A stretch of 64,000 nucleotides of DNA from Bryobacterales bacterium (GCA_016716385.1 JADJWL010000027.1:124001-188000), one strand, 5' to 3'. Shown: positions 33,476 through 42,373, counted from the first letter of the stretch. Notes: generated by a model from the letters alone, not told the origin. Numbers and translations are program-made.

Positions 33476-35188
33476 CTAGAGCCGCGGCTTGGGCGGCTGC
33501 GAGGGCTTCCAGGGAAAGACTCCCTGACGCTTCATCGGGCGGCGGTAGACGTGGTCCCCTGCCGTCACGTAGAGCGTGTCGAGCGACGGGCCGGCGAAGA
33601 CCGCGTTCGAGATATTCTTGCCGCCGGGCTTCAACAGCACCGCCGAAGTCCTCCCGGCGGGGTCGGAAATCTGAAGCCCGAGCCGTGTGCAGACATAGAC
33701 GAAGCCTTCGCTGTCCACCGTGAATCCGTCCGCGCCGGACCGCGTCTGCCCTTCGGAGGTCTCGTCCTCGATCTCCAGGCGGTGAAACGGCAGGCCGTGC
33801 ACGAGCGACCCGTCCGCCTGGACCTGAAACGACCACACCCAGCGGTTGACTGAATCCGCCACAAGCAGCAGCGACTGGTCCGGAGACAGCCCGACACCGT
33901 TGGGAAACGCAATCCCCTCGTGCACCACCCGCTTCTCTCCCTGGCGGTTCACGAACCAGACGCGCTTGGCCTGAGGCTCCGTGAAGTACACTTCCCCGCC
34001 CGTCGTCACGGCAAGGTCGTTCGAACCGGCGCCCTCGGCGATCACCGACTCGGCGCCGTTCCTGTCGTACGCAACGATTCGCCGCTTCCCGTTCTGGCAG
34101 GCGTAGAGACGCCCGTCAGGACCGAACATGAGGCCGTTGGCGCCGCCGGTGTCCTCTTTGAACACACTGACTCTGCCGGAAGCGTGATCGATCCTGTGAA
34201 TCCGGTTGTTCGGAATGTCGGAGAAGTAGACGTTTCCGTCCGGATCCACCGCGGGCCCCTCGGTGAACTTGTGCCCGCTGCTCACTCGCTCCCATTCGAT
34301 CGACGGATCGACGAAGCGGGACGCGAACGAAGTGAGCGGCTTGGCGACCGGACGGGTCCAGTCCCGCCACACCCAGCGCAGCGCATCGGGCAGCAGGGGT
34401 CCGCCATGCTTCATGTTGTGGCCCTCGTTGCCGACAACCAATTTGGCGTCGTAGCCCGCCAGGTCCAGGGCCGCGATCATATCCTGGTTGCTTTGGATGT
34501 TCACGTCGCCCGTCCCGTCCTGGAGGAACACGCGCAGCGGCTTCCCTTCGAACTTGCGCACCTGTGACGGCAGAATGAGCGCCCCACGCTGGTGCGTGAA
34601 GCCCGCAATGAAGCTGACCACGCGCCGGAAGGCATCCGGCCGCTCCCAGGCCGCGGTGAACGAGCAGTTCCCGCCGGACGAGGCCCCGGACAGCGCGCGC
34701 AAATTCGGATCGTCGGTTAGGTTGTACGACTTGCCGACCAGAGGCAGGATCTCATCGATCAGGAACCGTGCGTAGCGGCCCGTCGCCGCATCGTACTGGA
34801 AACTGCGGTAGAAGCGCGCCTGTTCGCCCGGGCGCCGCGCCGGCAGCACTCCCGGGCTGATGAAGATGCCGATCGTGACCGGCATCTCCCCTTTGTGGAT
34901 CAGGTTGTCGAATACGATCGGGACGCGCGAGTGTCCAGTCTCATTGACGAAGTTGGCGCCGTCCTGAAAGATCATCACCGCCGCGGGCCGCGCCGGATCG
35001 TACTGGGCCGGCACGTAGATCCAGTAGTCGTGCACGGTTCCGGGGTAGACCGCACTCGTGTTGAGCGTGTGCTTCGTAACCTTGCCTTGGGGCACTCCGG
35101 GCTGCCGCGCGGAGTCCGGGCCGTAAGGGTATTCCTCCGCGAAGAGCAGCGGACTGAGGGCAAGGGGAAGAAAGGAGCGGCGCAGCAT
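33476..35188 (-). CDS. Secreted fusion of an esterase and an SMP-30/gluconolactonase domain
   Basis: A 570-residue exported protein with a signal peptide (MLRRSFLPLALSPLLFAEE). Residues 40-285 form an esterase D/Fes-type alpha/beta hydrolase (YWIYVPAQYDPARPAAVMIF) with nucleophile elbow LSGASSGGNCSF and a GNEGHNMKHG histidine. Residues about 300-560 are an SMP-30/gluconolactonase/LRE propeller (KFTEGPAVDPDGNVYFSDI, NGVGLSPDQSLLLVADS, GADGFTVDSEGFVYV). The combination suggests sequential cleavage of a sugar ester and a lactone in the periplasm. Its 3' end stops 4 bases from the converging synthetase gene. Confidence 0.87.
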   Translation of the reverse strand: MLRRSFLPLALSPLLFAEEYPYGPDSARQPGVPQGKVTKHTLNTSAVYPGTVHDYWIYVPAQYDPARPAAVMIFQDGANFVNETGHSRVPIVFDNLIHKGEMPVTIGIFISPGVLPARRPGEQARFYRSFQYDAATGRYARFLIDEILPLVGKSYNLTDDPNLRALSGASSGGNCSFTAAWERPDAFRRVVSFIAGFTHQRGALILPSQVRKFEGKPLRVFLQDGTGDVNIQSNQDMIAALDLAGYDAKLVVGNEGHNMKHGGPLLPDALRWVWRDWTRPVAKPLTSFASRFVDPSIEWERVSSGHKFTEGPAVDPDGNVYFSDIPNNRIHRIDHASGRVSVFKEDTGGANGLMFGPDGRLYACQNGKRRIVAYDRNGAESVIAEGAGSNDLAVTTGGEVYFTEPQAKRVWFVNRQGEKRVVHEGIAFPNGVGLSPDQSLLLVADSVNRWVWSFQVQADGSLVHGLPFHRLEIEDETSEGQTRSGADGFTVDSEGFVYVCTRLGLQISDPAGRTSAVLLKPGGKNISNAVFAGPSLDTLYVTAGDHVYRRPMKRQGVFPWKPSQPPKPRL

Positions 35189-35196
35189 CGCCCCTC

Positions 35197-35202
35197 ATGA
35201 TA
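35197..35202 (-). promoter_or_regulatory. TANNNT -10-like hexamer close to a start codon (minus strand)
   Basis: On the minus strand TATCAT ends 8 bases before the ATG at 35188; the leader between is GAGGGGCG, itself SD-like. Either a leaderless promoter or coincidence with a ribosome site. Confidence 0.3.
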
Positions 35203-35214
35203 CAGCGGCGGTGA

Positions 35215-36492
35215 CTACGTTTCCTCGCGCCTCGCCTGCCGCGCCCGCCGGATCTCGTCCAGCCGTTCGGCGATCCGCTTCTCCGCGCCGCGTTGAGTGG
35301 GTTCGTAGTAGATCCGGCCGGCGAGCGACGGCGGCAGGCACTCCATCCCCGAGACTGCGTCCTCGCTCAGGTGCGCGTGCTCGTAGCCTTTGCCGTATCC
35401 CCACTCCTTCATCGCCGAAGTCGGAGCATTGCGAAGCTGCATCGGGACCGGTTCAGCCGGGAGTTTCCGCACATCCGACCGCGCCGTGCCCAGCGCCCGG
35501 TAGGCGGCGTCGGACTTGGGCGAAACGCACAGATACAGCGTTGCCTGCGCCAGCGCGAGGTCGCCTTCGGGGATGCCGAGAAAATGCGCCGCCTGCTGGG
35601 CTGCCATCGCCTGCTCGAGCGCGCGCGGGTCGGCCAAGCCGATATCCTCGATCGCCATGCGGACCAGGCGGCGCGCGAGGTACATGCGGTCCTCGCCCGC
35701 TTCGAGCATCCGCGACAGCCAGTAGAGCGCGGCATCCGGATCGCTCGACCGCACCGACTTGTGCAACGCCGAAATCAGGTTGAAATGCTCTTCGCCGCTC
35801 TTGTCGTAGACCAGCATCTTGCGCTGCAGGGCGGCCTCAATGGATTCCAGGGTAATGGCGCCGCTGCCGGCAGCGATCTCGAGTGTGTTCAGCGCCGCGC
35901 GGGCGTCGCCGTTGGCGTGGATGGCAATCTGCTCCAACACGTTGCTGTCCGCCGTGACGTCCACAACGGGCAGCGCCCGTTCGAGCAGCGTCACCAGTTC
36001 GGGCACGGTGAGCAGACGCAAGGCGTACACTCGCGCGCGGGACAGCAACGCCGAGATCACTTCGAACGACGGGTTCTCCGTCGTGGCGCCAATCAGGATC
36101 ACGTCGCCGCTCTCGACATACGGCAGGAACGCGTCCTGCTGCGCTTTGTTGAAGCGGTGGATTTCGTCGATGAAGAGGATCGTACGGCGTCCCAGCCGGC
36201 GCAGGCGCTCGGCATCCGCCATCACGGCCTTCACTTCTTTGATGCCGCTGAGAACGGCGGAGAACGGGACGAACTCGCACTCGGTCAGACGCGCGATCAG
36301 GCGGGCCAGCGTCGTCTTGCCGACGCCCGGCGGTCCCCACAGAATCATCGAAGTCAGCCGGTCCGTTTCGATCTGCAACCGCAGCGGTTTCCCCGGACCC
36401 AGGAGATGCTCCTGCCCCACGTAGTCGTCCAGCCGCGCCGGACGCATCCGCTCGGCGAGAGGCCGCGGAGCCTCCGCGTCGCCTAGGAACAT
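35215..36492 (-). CDS. rarA: Replication-associated recombination protein A (AAA+)
   Basis: A 425-residue AAA+ ATPase of the RarA/MgsA/WRNIP1 family, which acts at stalled replication forks with SSB. It shows LAERMRPARLDDYVGQEHLLG, Walker A GPPGVGKTTLARL, Walker B ILFIDEIHRFNKAQQD and sensor 1 GATTENPSFEV. The C-terminal tetramerisation domain ends with GYGKGYEHAHL and GRIYYEPTQRGAEK. The ATG lies within the 3' end of the upstream methyltransferase gene behind an AGAGGG ribosome site, so the two are cotranscribed. Confidence 0.95.
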   Translation of the reverse strand: MFLGDAEAPRPLAERMRPARLDDYVGQEHLLGPGKPLRLQIETDRLTSMILWGPPGVGKTTLARLIARLTECEFVPFSAVLSGIKEVKAVMADAERLRRLGRRTILFIDEIHRFNKAQQDAFLPYVESGDVILIGATTENPSFEVISALLSRARVYALRLLTVPELVTLLERALPVVDVTADSNVLEQIAIHANGDARAALNTLEIAAGSGAITLESIEAALQRKMLVYDKSGEEHFNLISALHKSVRSSDPDAALYWLSRMLEAGEDRMYLARRLVRMAIEDIGLADPRALEQAMAAQQAAHFLGIPEGDLALAQATLYLCVSPKSDAAYRALGTARSDVRKLPAEPVPMQLRNAPTSAMKEWGYGKGYEHAHLSEDAVSGMECLPPSLAGRIYYEPTQRGAEKRIAERLDEIRRARQARREET

Positions 36493-37271
36493 CGCGCCCT
36501 CTGCCTGCTCGCCTCGTAGAGCACGATGCTGGCGGCCACCGCCGCGTTCAGCGACTCCACGCCCGCGGTGGGAACACTCAGCCGCTTGCATCCATCCCAA
36601 CTCGCGCTGACGCCCTGCGCTTCATTGCCGATCACCAGGGCCACCGGGCGGTCAAGCGCGGCATCCGCCGGAGCGATCCCCCCGGACGGAACCGTGACCA
36701 TCGGCGCGCAACCCGATTTCTCCAGCCGCTGCCGGACTTCGGATGGCGGGATGCCGGCCAGGCACGGGAGACGGAACAGCGATCCGGCGGAAGCGCGCAC
36801 CACCTTTGCATGATACGGGCTGACCGATCCTTCTCCGAAAGCAGCGCCGGTCGCTCCGAAGGCTTCAGCGGCGCGCAGGATTGTCCCGGCATTGCCGGGG
36901 TCGCGCAACCCGTCCAGCACGACAACCAGGGCAGGCGCACGCATCACGTCGTCCCACCCCCAGCCAGGCGGCTCGACGAACGCGAGGACGCCTTGCGCCG
37001 TCACGGTCGCGGAAACGGCATCGAGCGCGCGAGGCGTCGCCCAGATCAGCGCCGCGGCGGCCGGCAGGCGGCGGGCATCGATCTCCGCACGCCGCGCGGT
37101 GGATGCCACCACCGTGCGTACCGAGCCGGAACTGCGTAGCGCTTCGTCCAACAGGTGAAACGTTTCGACCACCAGCAGGCCGTCCGCGGTGAGCCCTCCC
37201 TGGCGCAAAACACGGCGCGCTTCCTTTAGCAAAGGGTTCGACGGACTCGTAACGGTGCGCGCTGGATTCAC
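36483..37271 (-). CDS. TrmH/SpoU family RNA 2'-O-methyltransferase
   Basis: A 262-residue SPOUT methyltransferase. It begins TVTSPSNPLLKEARR, the substrate-binding N-terminal domain start. It then carries motif 1 LDGLRDPGNAGTILRAAEAFG, motif 2 VALVIGNEAQGVS and motif 3 SVPTAGVESLNAAVAASIVLYE, which build the knotted SAM site. It methylates ribose in rRNA or tRNA; the target is unknown. The GTG start is placed just before the conserved N-terminus. The frame stays open upstream into the divergent ydcF-like gene without homology-like sequence. Confidence 0.92.
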   Translation of the reverse strand: MNPARTVTSPSNPLLKEARRVLRQGGLTADGLLVVETFHLLDEALRSSGSVRTVVASTARRAEIDARRLPAAAALIWATPRALDAVSATVTAQGVLAFVEPPGWGWDDVMRAPALVVVLDGLRDPGNAGTILRAAEAFGATGAAFGEGSVSPYHAKVVRASAGSLFRLPCLAGIPPSEVRQRLEKSGCAPMVTVPSGGIAPADAALDRPVALVIGNEAQGVSASWDGCKRLSVPTAGVESLNAAVAASIVLYEASRQRARCS

Positions 37272-37311
37272 TGCGGGAAACGTGACAATATGAACGATCA
37301 GAATACCGCAG

Positions 37312-37887
37312 ATGAAGCGCCTCCTCTGGCGGACGGGACTCCTTGGCGTGGTCCTGGTGGCCGCCCTCCTCACCTACCTCACCTTCCGGGTTCGCCATCA
37401 ATCGACGCTGGATGAAGCCCGGAGCGCCGACCTCATCGTCGTCCTCGGAGCGGCCGAGTACGCCGGCCGTCCTTCACCCGTGTTCAAAGCGCGGCTGGAC
37501 CACGCGCTCGACCTCTACCGGCGCGGCCTCGCGCCGCGTATCCTGACCACCGGAGGTGCGGGCGGCGATCCCGTCTTCACCGAAGGCGGTGTCGGCAGGT
37601 CGTACCTGATCAGCCAGAAAGTCCCCGCCGAAGCAATCCTCGTGGAACCGGAGGGCGCGCACACCGCGCATTCGCTCGCGGCCACGGTCGAGATCATGAA
37701 CACCCTCCGGCTGCGCTCATGCATCGTCGTGAGCGACGGATACCACATCTACCGGGCCAAGGTGATGCTGGAGTCGCACGGCCTGGATGTCCACGGCTCG
37801 CCCCGCCCGTCCGAGGCTCCGGACAACTGGTGGATCTATCTGCGCGAAGCGGCAAGCCTGATGCTCTGGCTGATCGGCTTGCGCTGA
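37312..37887 (+). CDS. YdcF/SanA-like DUF218 membrane protein
   Basis: A 191-residue protein with one N-terminal transmembrane segment (residues 5-24) and a DUF218 domain: ADLIVVLGAAEYAGRPSPVF, YRRGLAPRILTTGGAGG, AHSLAATVEIMNTLRLRSCIVVSDGYHIYRA. The family includes YdcF and SanA, implicated in envelope or vancomycin-barrier functions and possibly SAM binding, but no reaction is settled. It is divergent from the SpoU gene across 40 bases and converges on the M20 peptidase gene. Confidence 0.88.
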   Translation: MKRLLWRTGLLGVVLVAALLTYLTFRVRHQSTLDEARSADLIVVLGAAEYAGRPSPVFKARLDHALDLYRRGLAPRILTTGGAGGDPVFTEGGVGRSYLISQKVPAEAILVEPEGAHTAHSLAATVEIMNTLRLRSCIVVSDGYHIYRAKVMLESHGLDVHGSPRPSEAPDNWWIYLREAASLMLWLIGLR

Positions 37888-37895
37888 CGCGGCGC

Positions 37896-39404
37896 TCACT
37901 CCATCGTCATCAGAGCAGCCATCGTCGCCACCGCGTCCCACAGATTCCGCAGGCGGATGTTCTCGTCGTGCGAGTGCTGGTTGTTGTCGTGGTTCACCGT
38001 GGGCACGATGATCACCGGAGCGCGCATGGCGTCTTCGATCGCCGCGACCGGCAGCGTGCCTCCCAGCGTCGGGAGCTTCAGCGCCGGGCCGTGCGCGGAC
38101 TCGACGGCGGCGATCACGCGGCGGGCGATCGCCGAGTCCATCGCAACACGGACCGCGCGTTGGCCATCGGACGCCGCCCGGCGGCGAACCCCGCAGATCC
38201 TGGGATGTCGCAACCGCGTTTCCGCGTCGGGCTCGCTCTCCACCACGAGGTAGCCTTGCCGGCGGATGTGGGCGATGATCTGCTCGCGGGTCTTGCCCGG
38301 ATCCATGCCCTTGACCAGCCTGACGCCGAGATTGGCCACTGCTGTCGACGGGACGACGTTCCTCGCTTCGGCGCCCGTGCCTCCGCTGGAGAGCCCCTGG
38401 ACATTGAGCGCGGGCAGTGTGATCAGTTCTTCGAGGCGCTTGCCAGGATTCTCCGTGCCGCCGAGACCGAACTCCCGCTTCAGCTCCGCTTCCATGTCCG
38501 GCAGGGCGGCCAGCGCCTCCTTCTCCGCGGCGCTGAGCGGTTCCACGTCGTCATAGAATCCCTCAATTCGTACGCGCCCGTCCTCGTCTTTCATCGAGGC
38601 CAGAAGCTGCGCGAGCATCAGCGCGGGGTTCAGCGCCCAGTTGCCGTAATGGCCGCTGTGGAGCTCGCGATTCGGGCCGTAGACCGTAAGCTCGAGGCCC
38701 GTGTTCCCACGGGCTCCGAAGACAATCTGCGGGCGGCGGCTCTGGTGCACCGGCCCGTCGCAGAAGATCCACGTGTCGCTCGACAGCAGCGATCCATATT
38801 TCGCAAGGATCGCCGGCAAGTGCGGGGAGCCAGCCTCTTCCTCGCCGTCGAAGAAGAACTTCACGTTCGCCGTCAACGGCACCCGTGCTGCTTCCAGGGC
38901 GTCGAGCGCCGCGAGCATCGCCTGGATGGGCCCTTTGTCGTCACTGGCCGATCGCGCATACAGTCGCCACTCCGGATCGAATAGCCCAGACCAGTCAAAC
39001 CCGATCACCGTGCCCCTGGCATCGCGAATCTGCGGCTGAAACGGCTCGCCATTGGTCCACTTGGCGGGGACGACGGGTTGTCCGTCGTAATGCGCATAGA
39101 GAACGATCGTTGCCGCCGCGCCTGGCGTCCGCTTCTCGCCGAACAGCGCAGGTGGCGCGCCGGGAACTTCCAGCATCCGCAGGCTGACACCCCGGCGCGC
39201 AAACGCCTCCGTCAGAAACGAAGCGTTCCGGCGCATCGCAGCCGCATCGGAGGCGACGTTGGGAATCGCCAGCATACGGGAGAATTCCCCAAGGACCTCC
39301 TTCTGGTGCCCGGCCGTCCAGGACCGGGCCGCCGCCACGCCGGCGGGAACCTGCGAGACCCCCACAGCTTGCGCCACCATGAGCAACGCCACGAATCGAG
39401 ACAT
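37896..39404 (-). CDS. Secreted M20 family metallopeptidase (dipeptidase)
   Basis: A 502-residue zinc peptidase. The signal peptide MSRFVALLMVAQAVGVSQVPA precedes the M20 catalytic domain with YAHYDGQP, SASDDKGPIQAML and DGEEEAGSPH, which provide His, bridging Asp, catalytic Glu and further ligands. A bacterial dimerisation domain is inserted, and HDENIRLRNLWD closes with the last histidine. It fits dipeptidase or carnosinase-like enzymes digesting peptides outside the cytoplasm. A GTG 18 bases upstream is an alternative start. It is divergent from the Rrf2 gene across about 120 bases. Confidence 0.9.
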   Translation of the reverse strand: MSRFVALLMVAQAVGVSQVPAGVAAARSWTAGHQKEVLGEFSRMLAIPNVASDAAAMRRNASFLTEAFARRGVSLRMLEVPGAPPALFGEKRTPGAAATIVLYAHYDGQPVVPAKWTNGEPFQPQIRDARGTVIGFDWSGLFDPEWRLYARSASDDKGPIQAMLAALDALEAARVPLTANVKFFFDGEEEAGSPHLPAILAKYGSLLSSDTWIFCDGPVHQSRRPQIVFGARGNTGLELTVYGPNRELHSGHYGNWALNPALMLAQLLASMKDEDGRVRIEGFYDDVEPLSAAEKEALAALPDMEAELKREFGLGGTENPGKRLEELITLPALNVQGLSSGGTGAEARNVVPSTAVANLGVRLVKGMDPGKTREQIIAHIRRQGYLVVESEPDAETRLRHPRICGVRRRAASDGQRAVRVAMDSAIARRVIAAVESAHGPALKLPTLGGTLPVAAIEDAMRAPVIIVPTVNHDNNQHSHDENIRLRNLWDAVATMAALMTME

Positions 39405-39467
39405 TCCCAAATTCCAGCGCACCTCGGCGCAATCCGCAATCCTGCCGGCACGCCTCGCGAAAAGTGC

Positions 39468-39501
39468 TTGACACCAGCAGAATGCGGATATATCCTATCC
39501 G
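39468..39501 (+). promoter_or_regulatory. Sigma-70-type promoter with overlapping inverted repeat before the rrf2 operon
   Basis: TTGACA (39468-39473) and TATCCT (39491-39496) are separated by exactly 17 bases, the only near-consensus -35/-10 pair I found in the window. A perfect inverted repeat, CGGATA-5-TATCCG (39485-39501), covers the -10, and a nested palindrome GGATATATCC lies at 39486-39495. A regulator bound there would block polymerase. The gene immediately downstream is an Rrf2 regulator, so autoregulation is likely. Confidence 0.7.
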
Positions 39502-39525
39502 TGTTATCGTAATTTTTGAGAGACC

Positions 39526-39984
39526 ATGCTTGGGAAGACCTCACTTTCGGCCACACGGGCGCTGATGCTGCTGGCGCAGCAGGATCCGGGCGCCTGCTGG
39601 TCCCCGCGCCGGATCGCCGAGGCTTTGGGTGAATCCCCCACCTACATGGCCAAGGTCACCCGGCACCTCGTCAGGAGCGGCATCCTCGAAGCCGAGAAGG
39701 GCGTCAAGGGCGGGGTGCGATTCCTGCTGCAGCCGGAACAGATCACGTTGCTGGCGGTCGTGGAAGCATGCCAGGGGACGATCGTCGGCGACTACTGCAA
39801 GTCCTCCGTTCCCAGATCCGCCGTGTGCAGTTTCCACCGCGCCGCCCAGGAGTTGCACGACTCGATCACCAGCGTTCTCGCGCGCTGGACCCTGGCGGAC
39901 CTGCTCGCAAAACCCTACGCGGCCCGGAGCAACATCGTCGGCGCCTGCCTGATGGCATGCGTGAAGGAGGGCACGGTCTCATGA
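39526..39984 (+). CDS. Rrf2 family (Fe-S type) transcriptional regulator
   Basis: A 152-residue winged-helix repressor. LSATRALMLLAQQDPGACWSPRRIAEALG, TYMAKVTRHLVRSGILEAEKGVKGG is the Rrf2 DNA-binding region. Downstream cysteines in VEACQGTIVGDYCKSS and VCSFHRAAQELHDSI resemble the three Cys of IscR, NsrR and RsrR that hold a 2Fe-2S or 4Fe-4S cluster sensing redox state, iron or NO. It leads the respiratory operon and its stop overlaps the next start (ATGA). Together with the operator-like repeat in its promoter, this implies redox- or NO-responsive control of the whole operon. Confidence 0.9.
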   Translation: MLGKTSLSATRALMLLAQQDPGACWSPRRIAEALGESPTYMAKVTRHLVRSGILEAEKGVKGGVRFLLQPEQITLLAVVEACQGTIVGDYCKSSVPRSAVCSFHRAAQELHDSITSVLARWTLADLLAKPYAARSNIVGACLMACVKEGTVS

Positions 39985-41894
39985 CCCCGCTGCGCGTGGA
40001 CGTTCCCGGAGACGGCTACCACCAGAGCCTGATTTCCTGCCAGGTGGCTTGTCCCGTGCACACGGACGCGCGCGGCTATGTGCGGGCGATCGCCGAGGGC
40101 CGGTTTGCCGAGGCCTACCTGATTGCCCGCGGTCCCAACCCCTTCGCCTCCATCTGCGGACGCGTCTGCGGAGCGCCCTGCGAGACCGCGTGCCGCCGGG
40201 GCAAGGTGCCCCGTGTCGATGACGACGGTACCTTCGTCGCCGCCGACCGGCCCATCTCCATTCGCGCGCTGAAGCGCTTCGTCTGCGAACAACACGGCCC
40301 CGAAGCACGGACCCCGCTTGCGGTTCTGCGCGACGTGGAGAACTTCGCGCCGCCGGTTGCCGCCAATGCCGAAGAGATGGCCGCCCTGCTGCGCGCGAGC
40401 CTGGACAGGCGGCTGCCGAAGGCGGATGGGCAGTCCGTGGCCGTCATCGGCGCGGGTCCCGCGGGCCTGTCGGCGGCGCACGATCTGGCGCTGCTGGGCT
40501 TCCGTCCGGTCGTGTTCGAAACGGAGCCGGTTCCGGCGGGCATGCTGGCCGTGGGCGTACCGGCCTACCGGCTCCCGCGTGAAGTGATCGCGCGAGAAGT
40601 TGCAGTCATCGAGGCTCTGGGCGTGGAAGTTCGGTGCGGGGTAACTGTCGGCAAAGATGTCGCATTCGCTGACCTCCGGCGCGACTTCGCCGCCGTGATC
40701 GTCGCCGTCGGCGCCAAGTCGTCCCGCGGACTGAGCCTGCCCGGCGAACAGGGTCCGGGCGTCTTCGGCGGGGTCGACCTGTTGCGCGCCGTGGCCCTCG
40801 GTGAGACGATGCCGGTCGGCCGGGAGGTCGTCGTGGTGGGCGGCGGCAATGTCGCCTACGACGTCGCTCGCTCAGTGCTGCGCCAGATTGCCTACGACAC
40901 CGCGCGTACGGCGGCGCGCCTGCCAGGCACGGCAAGCGTCAGGCTCGTTTCGCTCGAGGGACTCGAAGAAATGCCCGCCGACACGGCGGAGATTATCGAA
41001 GGCGACGAGGAAGGCATCGATCGCGTCAACGGCTGGGGGCCGGTCGAAATCGTGCGCAACGCCGCCGGGGCCGTCACCGCTGCGCGATTCCGCAAATGCC
41101 TGCGCGTCTATGACGAAAACCGCCGCTTCGCTCCCCTGTATGACGACGCCGACCGGATCACATTGTCCTGCGATACGGTCATGCTCGCCGTCGGCCAGTC
41201 GCCGCAACTGGCATTTCTGGAAGACGGGGGATCCGACGTGGAGCAATTCCGTCCGGGCTGGCCGAAGGTGCACCCCGAGACGCTGGCGACGACCGCGCCC
41301 GGCATCTTCGTCGCGGGCGATCTCGCGCACGGCACGCGCCTGCTGATCGACGCGGTGGCGTCGGGTAAAGCGGCGGCGCGGTCCGTCTACGAATACGTCA
41401 CCGGGCGGAAGCTGGCCAGCCACGCTGTGACAGCGCATCTCGTCCAGGAGCGCTACCGCCGCGAGCCGGGCTACGAGTCGACCCGGCGCGTGCCGGTGCC
41501 GCTGGCCGATCCCGCGGACCGTCTCAGCCACCCTGAAGCCCTCGTCGAGATCGGTTACAACGCCGAACAGGCGATGCGCGAGGCCTCGCGCTGCCTCGAC
41601 TGCGGCGTGACGCCGGTGTTTGACGCAGTCCGCTGCGTGCTATGCGGCGGCTGCGCCGACGTCTGCCCCACCCTGTGTCTGAAGTTGACGCCCCTCAGCG
41701 AACTGGCCCAGACGCCGGAACTGCGTGCCGCAATCGAAGCATCGCTTGGTCCGGACGAGGACCTTGCCGCGCACTCCGCGATTCTCAAGGACGAAGACCG
41801 GTGCATCCGCTGCGCCGCCTGCGCCATGCGCTGTCCGGTCGACGCCATCACGATGGAGCGGGTTTCCTACTCCACCACCTGGAGCACTCTATGA
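39981..41894 (+). CDS. FAD/NAD(P)-dependent oxidoreductase with ferredoxin domains (GltD/NfnL-like)
   Basis: A 637-residue flavoprotein. Residues 15-110 are a dihydropyrimidine-dehydrogenase domain II with cysteines C20, C24, C59, C63, C67, C71 for two 4Fe-4S clusters. Then come a FAD site VAVIGAGPAG (153-162), an NAD(P) site VVVVGGGNVAYDVA and the FAD-closing FVAGDLAHGTRLL. The C-terminus carries two further 4Fe-4S motifs, CVLCGGCADVCPTLC and CIRCAACAMRCPVDAI. It resembles glutamate synthase small subunits and NfnL but has no large partner here. Lying between the regulator and the Rieske gene, with four-base overlaps on both sides, it may pass electrons between NAD(P)H or ferredoxin and the cytochrome complex. 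Confidence 0.87.
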   Translation: MTPLRVDVPGDGYHQSLISCQVACPVHTDARGYVRAIAEGRFAEAYLIARGPNPFASICGRVCGAPCETACRRGKVPRVDDDGTFVAADRPISIRALKRFVCEQHGPEARTPLAVLRDVENFAPPVAANAEEMAALLRASLDRRLPKADGQSVAVIGAGPAGLSAAHDLALLGFRPVVFETEPVPAGMLAVGVPAYRLPREVIAREVAVIEALGVEVRCGVTVGKDVAFADLRRDFAAVIVAVGAKSSRGLSLPGEQGPGVFGGVDLLRAVALGETMPVGREVVVVGGGNVAYDVARSVLRQIAYDTARTAARLPGTASVRLVSLEGLEEMPADTAEIIEGDEEGIDRVNGWGPVEIVRNAAGAVTAARFRKCLRVYDENRRFAPLYDDADRITLSCDTVMLAVGQSPQLAFLEDGGSDVEQFRPGWPKVHPETLATTAPGIFVAGDLAHGTRLLIDAVASGKAAARSVYEYVTGRKLASHAVTAHLVQERYRREPGYESTRRVPVPLADPADRLSHPEALVEIGYNAEQAMREASRCLDCGVTPVFDAVRCVLCGGCADVCPTLCLKLTPLSELAQTPELRAAIEASLGPDEDLAAHSAILKDEDRCIRCAACAMRCPVDAITMERVSYSTTWSTL

Positions 41895-42373
41895 CCACAT
41901 CCTCCAAACCTCCCCGTTCGAGACTGGACCCCGACCCGGTACCCCGCCGCGACTGGCTCGGCCTTTCCGCGCTGTGGACCGCCGGCGGCGCGCTGCTGTT
42001 CGGCATGATCGGAATGCTGAAGCTGCCGAAGGCGGCGGTGTTGAGTTCGCCTTCGAAGAAGTTTCGCGTGCCGCTGCCCGAGACGCTCGCCGCGGGCGAG
42101 GCGTACGTCCCGCCGGGCCGCTCTGTCGCGCTGTTCAAGGATGCCGAAGGCGTCTACGCCGTCTCGACCATCTGCACGCACCTGGGTTGTGTCGTGAAGG
42201 CCAATCCGGAAGGTTTCGAATGCCCGTGCCACGGGTCACGCTTCCTCGCCGACGGCACAGTCACCAAAGGACCCGCGCCCCGCGCGCTCCCCTGGCTCAA
42301 AGTGAGCCTGGGCGGCGGGATGGCGACGATTGACGAAGACACCGTGGTGCCTCCAGGAACGAAGGTGTCGTGA
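41891..42373 (+). CDS. Rieske 2Fe-2S protein of a cytochrome bc-type complex
   Basis: A 160-residue Rieske protein. One N-terminal membrane helix (about 24-42, LGLSALWTAGGALLFGMIGM) anchors a periplasmic domain with the two cluster motifs CTHLGC (95-100) and CPCHGS (111-116). The two cysteines between the loops' histidines include the disulphide pair, so the cluster should be high-potential type. Overlaps the flavoprotein stop (ATGA); its own TGA overlaps the cytochrome b ATG by one base. It would accept electrons from quinol at the Qo site. Confidence 0.93.
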   Translation: MTTSSKPPRSRLDPDPVPRRDWLGLSALWTAGGALLFGMIGMLKLPKAAVLSSPSKKFRVPLPETLAAGEAYVPPGRSVALFKDAEGVYAVSTICTHLGCVVKANPEGFECPCHGSRFLADGTVTKGPAPRALPWLKVSLGGGMATIDEDTVVPPGTKVS

